Shown here: positions 34,257 through 42,500 of the stretch, in pieces
How positions within the stretch are numbered: position 1 is the stretch's first letter
How the letters are laid out: each line of letters starts with the position of its first letter
NCBI RefSeq assembly: GCF_004342025.1
Contig: NZ_SLWN01000014.1
Span: forward strand, 124,001-188,000
Reading direction: 5' to 3'
Length of the DNA stretch: 64,000 bases
Source: Kribbella steppae
GTDB taxonomy: Bacteria > Actinomycetota > Actinomycetes > Propionibacteriales > Kribbellaceae
Notes under the pieces: model-generated
What the model saw: the letters and a program-made list of their open reading frames with translations, nothing else
What the model was told of the DNA's origin: nothing
The model's database searches: none
Program-made: the position numbers and the translations under genes

Positions 34257-34716
34257 CCCGGCGGTCCAGCGGGAGTGGGCGCGGCTGATGGCGCTCGCGC
34301 TGGAAGAAGGCGAGAAGGCGCTGCCCGACGTACCGATCGGGGCGATCGTGGTGGACGCCGACGGTGAGGTGATCGGCCGCGGCCACAACGAGCGGGAGAC
34401 GACCGGTGATCCGACCGCACACGCCGAGGTGGTGGCGATCCGGGAGGCGGCTCGGCACGTCGGTGAGTGGCGGCTGACCGGCTGCACGCTGATCGTCACG
34501 CTGGAGCCCTGCACGATGTGCGCGGGCGCGATCGTGCTGTCCCGGCTGGACCGGCTGATCTTCGCGGCGTACGACGAGAAGGCGGGGGCGGTGGGGTCCT
34601 TGTGGGACGTCGTACGGGATCGCCGGCTGAATCATCGGCCCGAGGTGGTCGGCGGCGTGATGGCCGACGAAGCGGGTGCTCGGCTCCGCGATTTCTTCAT
34701 CGGGCACAGACCTTGA
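34249..34716 (+). CDS. tadA: tRNA(adenosine-34) deaminase
   Basis: Converts the wobble adenosine of tRNA-Arg to inosine. Zinc site HAE (58-60) and EPCTMC (87-91 region) are intact, and the N-terminal EWARLMALALEEGEKALPDVPIG matches TadA. No ATG precedes the conserved Trp; TTG 34249, overlapping the previous stop, is chosen, while ATG 34288 would remove the first conserved helix turn. 155 residues. A tRNA-Ser gene follows 13 bases later. Confidence 0.93.
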   Translation: MVSPAVQREWARLMALALEEGEKALPDVPIGAIVVDADGEVIGRGHNERETTGDPTAHAEVVAIREAARHVGEWRLTGCTLIVTLEPCTMCAGAIVLSRLDRLIFAAYDEKAGAVGSLWDVVRDRRLNHRPEVVGGVMADEAGARLRDFFIGHRP

Positions 34717-34729
34717 TAGCCTCTCCGGC

Positions 34730-34820
34730 GGTGGCGTGTCCGAGCGGCCGAAGGAGCGCGCCTCGAAAGCGCGTGACGGGCAACCCCCGTCCGAGGGTTC
34801 AAATCCCTCCGCCACCGCCA
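34730..34820 (+). tRNA. tRNA-Ser (anticodon CGA)
   Basis: Class II tRNA with acceptor stem GGTGGCG/CGCCACC, D arm, anticodon loop CTCGAAA with CGA at 34764-34766, a long variable arm (ACGGGCAACCCCCGT) and T arm GAGGGTTCAAATCCCTC. Discriminator G at 34817 and an encoded CCA at 34818-34820. Reads UCG codons. The last 17 bases recur downstream at 34903-34919. Confidence 0.97.
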
Positions 34821-34864
34821 TGCGTTGGATGGTTCCGCACGAAGTGTGGGACCATCCAACGCAT
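34820..34864 (+). terminator. Long hairpin directly after tRNA-Ser
   Basis: A 45-base near-perfect hairpin: ATGCGTTGGATGGT (34820-34833) pairs with ACCATCCAACGCAT (34851-34864), with an inner CCGCAC/GTGTGG stem and GAA loop. It starts at the last base of the encoded CCA. Likely a tRNA terminator or processing signal; no T-run. Confidence 0.55.
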
Positions 34865-34902
34865 ATCAAGGGCTGTGGGATTTGGGAGGAGCCTGCGACG
34901 GT

Positions 34903-34919
34903 TCCCTCCGCCACCGCCA
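34903..34919 (+). repeat. Direct repeat of the tRNA-Ser 3' end (att-like)
   Basis: TCCCTCCGCCACCGCCA is identical to the tRNA end at 34804-34820, 99 bases upstream. Integrative elements commonly recreate tRNA 3' ends at their junctions, so this may be the scar of a lost element, although only about 80 bases remain between copies. Confidence 0.6.
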
Positions 34920-34949
34920 ACCATCCTCCGGGATGGAGTAGGACCGGAG

Positions 34950-34980
34950 ACCCTGATGCTGTGTGATGCGTCAGGGTTTT
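34950..34980 (+). terminator. Rho-independent terminator
   Basis: ACCCTGA (34950-34956) pairs with TCAGGGT (34971-34977) and is followed by TTTTCGTTT. It ends the tRNA region and isolates the downstream antiporter gene. Confidence 0.75.
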
Positions 34981-35015
34981 CGTTTCTCGGGACCTGATGC
35001 GGGAGAGGGCCCCAC

Positions 35016-36527
35016 GTGGATGTTGCGGAGCTGGACCGGATTCTGCTGGCCGGGGCGGCGGTATTGCTGGTCGCGATCGTCGCGATCCGGCTGACCGGGC
35101 GGCTCGGGCTCCCATCGCTGCTCATTTACCTGCTGATGGGGCTGTTGCTCGGCGAGTCGGGGCCGGGCGGGATCCACTTCGACGACGCGCAACTGGCCCA
35201 CGCGCTCGGGTTCGCCGCCCTGGTCGTGATCCTGACCGAGGGCGGTCTGACCACCCGGTGGAACGAAGTACGCCCGGTGATGCCGCTGGGCGTCGTACTG
35301 GCGACAGTCGGCGTCGCGGTCAGCGTGGGGGTCGTCGCCTGTGTGGCGCATTACTTTCTCGGGCTGGACTGGCAGACCGCCGTACTGCTCGGAGCCGTCA
35401 CCTCACCGACGGACGCGGCAGCGGTCTTCTCCGTCCTGCGCCGGGTCCCGATCCGACCGCGGTTGCGGGGCGCCTTGGAGGCCGAATCCGGTCTGAACGA
35501 CGCGCCAACCGTCCTGCTGGTCACCCTGGTCAGCACCGGCGAGGTCGGTGAGAAGGGCCTCCTGCACTTCAGCGGGCTGGTGGTCTACGAGCTGGTGGTC
35601 GGTGCCCTGTTCGGGTTCGTCATCGGCTGGATCAGCGTCGGCCTGATCCGCCGGATCGCGCTCGGCTCGGCCGGTCTGTACCCGCTGGCGATCCTGTCGC
35701 TGGCCTTCATCTCGTACGCCGGCGGCGCCGTACTGCTCCATGTGTCGGGGTTCGCGGCGGTCTACGTGACGTCGCTGGTCCTCGGGCGGGCCGAGTTGCC
35801 GCACCGGATGGCCACCCGGTCGTTCGTGGACGGGATCGCGTGGCTGGCCCAGATCGGGTTGTTCGTGATGCTGGGGCTGCTGGCATCGCCCGGGCGGATC
35901 GGGTGGAACGACGTCGTCATCGCGTTGGTGATCGGCATCGCTGTGACGGTGGTCGGACGGTTCGCGGCGGTCGCGCTGTCGGCGTTGCCGTTCCGATTGC
36001 CGTGGAACGAGCAGGCCTTCATCTCCTGGGCGGGCTTGCGCGGTGCCGTCCCGATTGTTCTGGCGACCATCCCGCTCGCCGAGGGCGTGCCGCACGCGGA
36101 CCGGATCTTCGACGTGGTGTTCGTGCTGGTGCTGCTGTTCACGCTGCTCCAGGGGCCGTCGCTGCCGTGGCTGGCCGGACGGCTCAAGGTGCTGGACGAG
36201 AACGCGGCGTACGAGGTGGACATCGATGTGGCGCCGCTGGAGTCGCTCGGCGCCGACATGCTCCAGGTCCACGTGCCCAGCGAGTCCCGCTTGGCCGGCG
36301 TCGAGATCGGTGAACTCCGCCTGCCCGGCGGGGTTTCGGTCTCCCTTGTCATCCGCGGCGACCGCGCCTTCGTCCCCGACCTCCGCACCGTCCTGCGCGC
36401 CGGCGATTCCCTCCTGGTCGTCGCCCCCAGCCCCGTCCGCGACCAGACCGTCCGCCGCCTCCGCGCCGTCTCCCGCGCCGGCCGCCTAGCCGGCTGGTTC
36501 GGCGAACGCGGCCGCGACCAGCAGTGA
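35016..36527 (+). CDS. Potassium/proton antiporter, CPA1/NhaP2 type
   Basis: A 503-residue membrane antiporter with about twelve helices. Core motifs of the CPA1 family are visible: VTSPTDAAAVFSVLRR and EAESGLNDAPTVLLV, and WAGLRGAVPIVLA. From about residue 405 a cytoplasmic TrkA-C-like domain follows (DMLQVHVPSESRLAGVEIGELRLPGG), which in NhaP2/CvrA proteins regulates potassium efflux. GTG start after GGGAGAGGG. It probably adjusts cytoplasmic K+ and pH. Confidence 0.9.
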   Translation: MDVAELDRILLAGAAVLLVAIVAIRLTGRLGLPSLLIYLLMGLLLGESGPGGIHFDDAQLAHALGFAALVVILTEGGLTTRWNEVRPVMPLGVVLATVGVAVSVGVVACVAHYFLGLDWQTAVLLGAVTSPTDAAAVFSVLRRVPIRPRLRGALEAESGLNDAPTVLLVTLVSTGEVGEKGLLHFSGLVVYELVVGALFGFVIGWISVGLIRRIALGSAGLYPLAILSLAFISYAGGAVLLHVSGFAAVYVTSLVLGRAELPHRMATRSFVDGIAWLAQIGLFVMLGLLASPGRIGWNDVVIALVIGIAVTVVGRFAAVALSALPFRLPWNEQAFISWAGLRGAVPIVLATIPLAEGVPHADRIFDVVFVLVLLFTLLQGPSLPWLAGRLKVLDENAAYEVDIDVAPLESLGADMLQVHVPSESRLAGVEIGELRLPGGVSVSLVIRGDRAFVPDLRTVLRAGDSLLVVAPSPVRDQTVRRLRAVSRAGRLAGWFGERGRDQQ

Positions 36528-36571
36528 TGAGCTCATTTGTCTCACCAGGACTTCTGAACTACCTTTGAACT

Positions 36572-37054
36572 ATGGCCGAGCTGCAGGAAGTCAACTTCTC
36601 CGATCTACTTCAGCGCCCCAACGAGACAGTGGAAAAGCTGAAGGCGAGCCGGAACCGTGCATTGCGGATCCACCGCCGCGGATCCGAGGACGACCTGGTG
36701 CTGACCACTGTTGCGCAGTCGACGGAAGAGCACGAGGTGGTGGACCTCGCTGTCCGGGTGCTGCGCGCGGTGATGAGCGACCCGGTACTGCGCTCGCACA
36801 CCCTCCTCGACATCCTGCCGCGGATCTTCCCTTGGGTTCAGTTCTTGCCGCCCGAGGATCGGACCGTGTTCGCTCAGGAGCTTGTCGATGGGATGGAGGC
36901 CGGCGCGGACCTCGGCGTCACGGCGCCGGTGCTGACCCTGATCCAGCAATGGCGCAACACGGCCGAGATCTGGGCCGATCCAGAGTTGCTTGCCATCCTC
37001 CGGTCGCCCCGCAAGGGCGATTTCGGTCCTGTGCCCAAGCCGACTGTCGAGTGA
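36572..37054 (+). CDS. Antitoxin partner of RelE-type toxin (Phd-like N-terminus)
   Basis: A 160-residue soluble protein. Residues 1-50 (NFSDLLQRPNETVEKLKASRNRALRIHRR) resemble a Phd/YefM-type antitoxin DNA-binding part, where a short residue list precedes a beta hairpin; the remainder is helical. It is coupled to the toxin gene by a GTGA overlap at 37051. Gene order antitoxin then toxin is the usual one. The family call rests on pattern and partner, so moderate confidence. Confidence 0.65.
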   Translation: MAELQEVNFSDLLQRPNETVEKLKASRNRALRIHRRGSEDDLVLTTVAQSTEEHEVVDLAVRVLRAVMSDPVLRSHTLLDILPRIFPWVQFLPPEDRTVFAQELVDGMEAGADLGVTAPVLTLIQQWRNTAEIWADPELLAILRSPRKGDFGPVPKPTVE

Positions 37055-37395
37055 CGCCGGCGAAGCGCGGTGATCGGGTCGCTCCTCCCGCGGGGCCTGA
37101 TCAGTGGGAGTTGACGTTCCTCACGACTCCCGCCGCGAAGGGTTGGGAGGAACTCTGCCGGCAGGCGCCTGGCAACACTGCGAAGGCGTGGGCGGAGATC
37201 CGAGCAGAGCCTCAGCCATTTCCGGATTCCAGTCGACACCACCGTTTGAAGGGGCAGTTGTCCACTGACAACGGGCTCGACCAGTGGCAGTACGAGGTGA
37301 CTGGCGGCGGCCGGATCTGGTACCTGGTCGATCCGGACAAGCGCACTGTCTGGATCAGCTATGCCGGGACCGGGCATCCCAAGGTGACTGACTGA
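37051..37395 (+). CDS. Type II toxin, RelE/ParE family
   Basis: A 114-residue protein with a RelE/ParE-like layout: helix KGWEELCRQAPGNTAKAWAEI, then strands ending GRIWYLVDPDKRTVWISYAGTGHP. GTG start overlaps the antitoxin stop. RelE proteins cut mRNA at the ribosome; ParE proteins poison gyrase; which applies is not clear. The end of the gene abuts the convergent LytR_C gene by one base. Confidence 0.72.
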   Translation: MTPAKRGDRVAPPAGPDQWELTFLTTPAAKGWEELCRQAPGNTAKAWAEIRAEPQPFPDSSRHHRLKGQLSTDNGLDQWQYEVTGGGRIWYLVDPDKRTVWISYAGTGHPKVTD

Positions 37396-37959
37396 TCAGT
37401 TCGGGTTCTGGCCTGAGGGGATTGGTTGGGGGGTGTGGATGACCGGGAGGCAGACGGTGGAGTCTGGGGGGATGGTCACTGAGGCGAGGCCCTTGGCTCT
37501 GAGGCTGGTATAGCCGCGGCCGAGGATCAGGTCGACCGTGTGGTCGGTGCGGTCGTCGCCGACGGTGAGGGGCTTCTGGTTGAGCTGGCCGCTCACCAGC
37601 AGCAGCTCGGGTGAGTTGTCGGCGGCACCGCGGACCGAAACGACGTCGATCTTGTCGCCCTTCGGCTCGTTGGCGACCTTGGCGACGTGGAAGCCACGCT
37701 TCTTCAGCACCTCGGCGACGGCGGCCGCCGTACCCGCCTTGGCTCCGCCGTTGTAGACGTTCACCACGACCTGCTTGGGCACCAGGCGGTTGTTCGGCAG
37801 CTTCTGCTCGACGCAGGTCGGCTCGGCGCTGCTGTTGATCAGCGAGTTCCAGCCCCACCAGGCGCCGCCGACGAGGACGCCGAGCAGGATCACCATCGTG
37901 ATCGGCGTCCGCCAATGGATCCGCGAGTGCGGCCTCGGCTGCGGGTGTATTGCGGTCAT
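37396..37959 (-). CDS. LytR C-terminal-domain membrane protein
   Basis: A 187-residue single-pass protein: a short cytoplasmic tail, one membrane helix (ITMVILLGVLVGGAWWGW, about 20-37) and an external LytR_C domain (VVNVYNGGAKAGTAAAVAEVLKKRGF, LILGRGYTSLRAKG). Such domains are found on cell-wall polymer transferases and related envelope proteins. The gene 29 bases upstream (37989) is in the same orientation and probably co-transcribed. Confidence 0.88.
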   Translation of the reverse strand: MTAIHPQPRPHSRIHWRTPITMVILLGVLVGGAWWGWNSLINSSAEPTCVEQKLPNNRLVPKQVVVNVYNGGAKAGTAAAVAEVLKKRGFHVAKVANEPKGDKIDVVSVRGAADNSPELLLVSGQLNQKPLTVGDDRTDHTVDLILGRGYTSLRAKGLASVTIPPDSTVCLPVIHTPQPIPSGQNPN

Positions 37960-37988
37960 CAGCTCAACTCCCCCCGTGAGCAGACATG

Positions 37989-38282
37989 TCAGTCCACGAC
38001 CAGTACCCGGGCGTGCAGGACGGAACGCTGCTGCAGCGCAGCGCGCAGGGCGCGGTGCAGGCCGTCCTCGAGGAACATCTCACCCTTCCACTCGACGACA
38101 TGCGCGAACAGGTCGCCGTAGAAGGTGGAGTCTTCGTCGAGCAGCGCGTTGAGGTCGAGAGTGCCCTTGGTCGTGACGAGCTCGTCCAGCCGCACCTGCC
38201 GTGGCGGCAGCGACGACCAATCCTTCGGCTTGAGCCCGTGGTCCGGGTACGGCCGTTCCTCCCCGACGCGCTTGAAGATCAC
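37989..38282 (-). CDS. Conserved actinobacterial protein, VapB-like annotation
   Basis: A 97-residue protein beginning MIFKRVGEERPYPDHGL and containing PPRQVRLDELVTTKGTLDL and FYGDLFAHVVEW. Close relatives are widespread in actinobacteria and sometimes labelled VapB-family antitoxin, but no VapC toxin is adjacent here. Upstream of the LytR_C gene in the same direction. Function open. Confidence 0.75.
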   Translation of the reverse strand: MIFKRVGEERPYPDHGLKPKDWSSLPPRQVRLDELVTTKGTLDLNALLDEDSTFYGDLFAHVVEWKGEMFLEDGLHRALRAALQQRSVLHARVLVVD

Positions 38283-38477
38283 CCCGCAAAGTCTAGCGGG
38301 CTAAAAGGTCTTGTGAGAGACCGTGAATGTCACCGGAATAGTCCGGAGTGGGGGCTCAACCTTTTGGGCACGATCTGCGTCAGAAGGGGAGAGGGGCAGG
38401 GCGAGGGCAAAAGCCGGAGTGCGAGGGGCACAAGGCTGGTGCGCGCCCCGGTGCCCACGACTGAGGGGGTAAACCGC

Positions 38478-39182
38478 ATGCGAATTCTTTCCAAACTCGG
38501 TCTTGCGGCCGCGTCGATCACGCTCATCGCCGTCGGTACGGCGCTGCCGGCCGACGCGCTGACCGTGACCCAGGCGAAGGCTGCCCAGACCCGGCTGAAC
38601 AAGCTCGGCTGTACCGCCGGCCCGGTCGACGGCAAGATCGGCTCGATGACCCAGGCCGCCACGGTCCGGTTCCAGTCGTCCAACAGACTCACGCAGAACG
38701 GTTCCTTGAGCGGTACGACGTACTCCCGGCTGATGGCGAGCACGGCCAAACGCTGTGACATCCGGGCGGTGCCGGCCCGGTCCGGGAGCGGCCGCCGGAT
38801 CGTCATCAGCCAGTCGCAGAACTGGGTCTGGCTGATCGATGCCCGCGGCAAGATCGTCCGGCAGGGCGGGATCATCGACAACCCGCGGTACCTGCGGGCC
38901 GGGAACTACACCAGCGGCGCGAAATGCGGCCGGGCTGCCCGGATCCGGAAGAACACCGACGGCGGGTCGCTGTACCTGAACAACTTCGTCCGGTTCGCCC
39001 CGTGTGGCATCGGCTTCCACCAGATCCCGACGTACAAGTCCAACGGCCGGCAGATCCACGCCGACTACCTGCTGGGCACGAACTACCGCGCCTCGCACGG
39101 CTGCATCCGGGTGTCGGCGTCGATGTCGGCGAGCATCTGGTCGTTCGCCGCGAGCTCGGTCCGCGTCGTCGTGATGCGCTGA
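38478..39182 (+). CDS. L,D-transpeptidase with peptidoglycan-binding domain
   Basis: A 234-residue secreted enzyme that makes 3-3 cross-links in peptidoglycan. Signal peptide to about ALPADA, peptidoglycan-binding repeat (QTRLNKLGCTAGPVDGKIG, about 37-90) and an YkuD catalytic domain with SHGCIRVS; catalytic Cys209 and His207 present. ATG 38478 follows a 195-base leader with no other gene. A hairpin terminator follows at 39201. Confidence 0.93.
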   Translation: MRILSKLGLAAASITLIAVGTALPADALTVTQAKAAQTRLNKLGCTAGPVDGKIGSMTQAATVRFQSSNRLTQNGSLSGTTYSRLMASTAKRCDIRAVPARSGSGRRIVISQSQNWVWLIDARGKIVRQGGIIDNPRYLRAGNYTSGAKCGRAARIRKNTDGGSLYLNNFVRFAPCGIGFHQIPTYKSNGRQIHADYLLGTNYRASHGCIRVSASMSASIWSFAASSVRVVVMR

Positions 39183-39200
39183 TCGGGGGGACAGTCCTGT

Positions 39201-39230
39201 CGCTCCGTACGGCGGACGCCGTACGGAGCG
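39201..39230. terminator. Hairpin terminator after the L,D-transpeptidase gene
   Basis: CGCTCCGTACGGC (39201-39213) pairs perfectly with GCCGTACGGAGCG (39218-39230), loop of four bases. No T-run. Confidence 0.65.
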
Positions 39231-39318
39231 CGCCCACCGAGGCTGGCGCAGCCGAGGCACTAGCATGCCCAGCGGGGCGCAGGGGCGCCTTCCGTCAACC
39301 GGGGAAAGGCACGCTGAC

Positions 39319-40860
39319 ATGGCCGAGACAGCCGACGTCGTGGAGACCGTCAAGCAGGGGTACGCGTTCGAGGGGGCGGCGATCGAGCTCGGCGCGTTGC
39401 TGGCCGGCGACGAGCCGAAACCGGAGGCGGCGGTCCGGATCCCGTTGTCGATGGTGAACCGGCATGGCCTGGTCGCGGGTGCGACCGGTACCGGTAAGAC
39501 GAAGACGCTGCAACTGATGGCCGAGCAGTTGTCGGCCGCCGGTGTCTCGGTGTTCGCCGCGGACATCAAGGGTGACCTGTCCGGGATCTCGCAGCCGGGG
39601 CAGGAGAGCGAGAAGCTGCTGGCCCGGACCAAGACGATCGGCCAGGAGTGGACCGCGACCGGGTTCCCGACCGAGTTCTACGCGCTCGGCGGTCAGGGAG
39701 CCGGCGTCCCGATCCGCGCCACCATCACGTCGTTCGGTCCGGTGCTGCTGTCCAAGGTGCTCGGGCTCAATGACGTCCAGGAGTCCTCGCTCGGCCTGAT
39801 CTTCCACTACGCCGACAAGCACGGGCTGACCCTGCTCGACCTGAAGGACCTGCGCGCGGTCATCACGCACCTGACCAGCGACGAGGGCAAGGCCGACCTG
39901 AAGGACCTCGGCGGGCTGTCCGCCGCCACGGCCGGGGTGATCCTGCGGTCGCTGATCGGGTTCGCCGATCAGGGAGCCGAGGCGTTCTTCGGCGAGACCG
40001 AGTTCGACACTGCGGACCTGATGCAGCAGCGCGACGGCAAGGGTGTCATCTCGCTGCTCGAGCTGCCGAACCTGCAGGACCGGCCGGCGCTGTTCTCCAC
40101 CTTCTTGATGTGGCTGCTGGCCGACCTGTTCGACGACCTGCCCGAGGTCGGCGACGTGGACAAGCCGAAGCTGGTGTTCTTCTTCGACGAGGCGCACCTG
40201 CTGTTCAACGACGCGTCGAAGGCTTTCCTGGACTCGATCGCGCAGACCGTCCGGCTGATCCGGTCGAAGGGTGTCGGCGTCTTCTTCGTCACCCAGACGC
40301 CGAAGGACGTACCGGACGCGGTGCTCGCGCAGCTCGGTTCGCGGGTCCAGCACCAGTTGCGGGCGCACACGCCGAACGACGCCAAGGCGCTGAAGGCGAC
40401 GGTCTCGACCTTCCCGAGCTCGTCGTACGACCTGGCGGAAGTGCTGACCCAGCTGGGGATCGGCGAGGCGGTCGTCACGGTGATGAACGAGAAGGGTGCG
40501 CCGACCCCGGTCGCGTGGACCCGGCTGCGGGCGCCGCAGTCGCTGATGGCGCCGGCCTCGGCCGAGCAGCTGGCCGCGTCGGTGCAGGCGTCGCCGAACA
40601 ACGCCAAGTACACCGAGGTGATCGACCGCGAGTCGGCGTACGAGAAGCTCGCCGCCAAGGTCCAGGCCGGCGCCGAGCGGGCCGAGGCCGAACAGCAGAC
40701 CGAGGGGCAGGCCAAGCCGGAGCCGAAGCCGCGGGCGCAGAAGCAGGAGAAGTCGATGGTCGAGCAGGTGGTCGGCTCGTCGGCGTTCAAGCAGTTCGCC
40801 CGATCGGCCGGGCGCGAGATCGTCCGCGGCCTGTTCGGTGCGGCCCGCCGCAAGCGCTGA
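39319..40860 (+). CDS. HerA-like (DUF853) ATPase
   Basis: A 513-residue P-loop ATPase of the HerA/FtsK clan. Walker A GATGTGKT at 54-61, Walker B VFFFDEAHLLF near 285-295, and sensor VGVFFVTQTPKDVP. DUF853 proteins are hexameric DNA-translocase-like ATPases of unknown target. The C-terminal 70 residues are charged (EPKPRAQKQEKS) and end in an Arg-rich helix. It stands alone; no nuclease (NurA-type) partner is adjacent. Confidence 0.9.
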   Translation: MAETADVVETVKQGYAFEGAAIELGALLAGDEPKPEAAVRIPLSMVNRHGLVAGATGTGKTKTLQLMAEQLSAAGVSVFAADIKGDLSGISQPGQESEKLLARTKTIGQEWTATGFPTEFYALGGQGAGVPIRATITSFGPVLLSKVLGLNDVQESSLGLIFHYADKHGLTLLDLKDLRAVITHLTSDEGKADLKDLGGLSAATAGVILRSLIGFADQGAEAFFGETEFDTADLMQQRDGKGVISLLELPNLQDRPALFSTFLMWLLADLFDDLPEVGDVDKPKLVFFFDEAHLLFNDASKAFLDSIAQTVRLIRSKGVGVFFVTQTPKDVPDAVLAQLGSRVQHQLRAHTPNDAKALKATVSTFPSSSYDLAEVLTQLGIGEAVVTVMNEKGAPTPVAWTRLRAPQSLMAPASAEQLAASVQASPNNAKYTEVIDRESAYEKLAAKVQAGAERAEAEQQTEGQAKPEPKPRAQKQEKSMVEQVVGSSAFKQFARSAGREIVRGLFGAARRKR

Positions 40861-40917
40861 CACCTCCTTTCGGTACGGCGGGGTTCGCGGTTTCACCTGC
40901 GATGGAAGGGATTCCAG

Positions 40918-40938
40918 CGTTTGATTGTTGATCAAACG
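40918..40938. promoter_or_regulatory. Inverted repeat upstream of the GGDEF gene
   Basis: CGTTTGAT (40918-40925) and ATCAAACG (40931-40938) with a 5-base spacer, about 100 bases before the diguanylate cyclase start. Could be a regulator site; the regulator is unknown. Confidence 0.35.
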
Positions 40939-41034
40939 ACTGAATTCTCAACGGTCGACCATCGTTTCCACATCGTCATCCACAGCGCGCCGTCGCGGAT
41001 TGGGACGAGACGCTTACTCGACGTACCGTGAGAG

Positions 41035-42429
41035 GTGATGGTTGCGCAGAGTAGGCGAGCGGTGCGGTATTGGGCGCTGTGGACCCTGACGGTCCCGGCG
41101 TTCGCTGTTGTCGTGCTCGTCGACCTGGCGGCCATCGGGTACGGCGTGCAGGCCTTCACCGAGCTGCCGAGCTGGCGAGGTCTCGACGTGGTCTTCGCGT
41201 TGACCGTCTCGGCGCTGATCGCGGTCGAGGGTGCCCGTCGGGTCGAGAACCGGCGACGCCGGGGTGGCGCGTTGCACAAGGACCTCGCGCCGGCCTGGAT
41301 GATCGCGGCCGCCGTGGTGCTCCAACCGGCGCTGGCGATCCTGGTCGTCGTACTGCTCCGGATCTGGTGGCGGATCCGGGCCGGTAAGTGCATCCCCTAT
41401 CGCTGGGCGTTCTCGACCGCGGTGCACGTGCTCGCGGTCGGCGCCGCGCACACCGTCTTCATGGCCGTGAGTGACCTGATCGGCAGCGACGGGCTCGGTC
41501 TGGTCATCTCAATGGTCGCCGCGGCGATGGCGTTCGTCGGGACCGACACCGTGCTGTGCGGGCTGGCGATCTCGCTGATCATCCCCGGCAGCAGTTGGCG
41601 CGAGGCCTTCGGCACGATGGACGACCTGTGCACCGACGCGACGGCCGCGACCCTCGGCTGCCTGCTGGCGGCGGCCTGCCTGGTGAGCCCGTGGTTCGCG
41701 TTCGTGGCGATCCCGATCACGCTCACGGCGCAGCGGGCGCTCCTGCTCACACAGCTGGAGACCGAGGTGCAGATCGATCCGAAGACGAGCCTGACCCGGG
41801 TCGACTGGTGGCGACGCCGGACCGAAGAGATGCTGCGCGTCGCGCGGACCCAGCGCGAGCCGATGGCCGTGCTGTTGATCGACATCGACCACTTCAAGCA
41901 GGTCAACGACCGGCACGGGCACCTGGTCGGTGACGAGGCGCTGCGGGCGGTCGCGACCATCCTGCGCAGCGCGATCCGGGCGAAGGACGTGATCGGCCGG
42001 TTCGGCGGCGAGGAGTTCGTCATCGCCCTGCCGGACACCGGCCTCGACGACGCGACCGTGACCGCGGACCGGCTCCGCAACGCGGTCGCCGCCAGCCCGC
42101 TGGCCGCGATGTGCGCGGGCGTCCTGGACGACCCGGACCTCGATCCGGACACCTTCCACCTGACCGTCTCCATCGGCGTCGCCGTCTACCCCGCCGACGG
42201 CATCACCGTCGACGACCTGCTGCTCCGCGCCGACCGGGCGATGTACGCCGCCAAGGCCGCCGGCCGTAACCGGGTCCGCCTGGCCGCCGACGTACTCCCG
42301 CCGCACCGCCCCATCGCTCGCCCGGCCGTCCCCATCGACCGCAGCCGTCCCGCCGCCTCGGTCGACCGCGATGCCGCCCACGACCGCCCGGTGACCACGG
42401 GCGCCGCCGCCCCGACCGACCGCAACTGA
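41035..42429 (+). CDS. Membrane diguanylate cyclase (GGDEF)
   Basis: A 464-residue protein: six or so membrane helices (about 10-235), then a GGDEF domain making cyclic di-GMP. The active loop reads GRFGGEEF (A-site) and an RxxD product-inhibition site (RAKD) sits five residues upstream of GGEEF; the metal-binding DIDHFKQVNDRHGH is intact. There is no EAL domain. The C-terminal 50 residues are Pro/Arg-rich and probably disordered. Start GTG 41035 or ATG 41038. Confidence 0.93.
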   Translation: MMVAQSRRAVRYWALWTLTVPAFAVVVLVDLAAIGYGVQAFTELPSWRGLDVVFALTVSALIAVEGARRVENRRRRGGALHKDLAPAWMIAAAVVLQPALAILVVVLLRIWWRIRAGKCIPYRWAFSTAVHVLAVGAAHTVFMAVSDLIGSDGLGLVISMVAAAMAFVGTDTVLCGLAISLIIPGSSWREAFGTMDDLCTDATAATLGCLLAAACLVSPWFAFVAIPITLTAQRALLLTQLETEVQIDPKTSLTRVDWWRRRTEEMLRVARTQREPMAVLLIDIDHFKQVNDRHGHLVGDEALRAVATILRSAIRAKDVIGRFGGEEFVIALPDTGLDDATVTADRLRNAVAASPLAAMCAGVLDDPDLDPDTFHLTVSIGVAVYPADGITVDDLLLRADRAMYAAKAAGRNRVRLAADVLPPHRPIARPAVPIDRSRPAASVDRDAAHDRPVTTGAAAPTDRN

Positions 42430-42441
42430 CGTCACCCCGCA

Positions 42442-42466
42442 GAACCTTTTGCGGGAGTACGGCGTC
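42442..42466 (+). promoter_or_regulatory. ECF-type promoter candidate
   Basis: GAACC (42442-42446), 16-base spacer, CGTC (42463-42466): the pattern of ECF sigma promoters (GGAAC-N16/17-CGTC). It lies 35 bases before the SigE-family sigma gene, so autoregulation is likely. Confidence 0.55.
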
Positions 42467-42500
42467 CTGTGTGTGAGGGGGACTGCAGGACGGAGAGGGT

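Noticed and set aside
32751..34514. 587-codon minus frame extending upp upstream
   Set aside because: Upp similarity begins at ATG 33392; the extension runs antisense to tadA and its partner gene.
34730..36527. Genomic island at tRNA-Ser
   Set aside because: No integrase or cargo lies between the tRNA repeats; only a possible scar remains.
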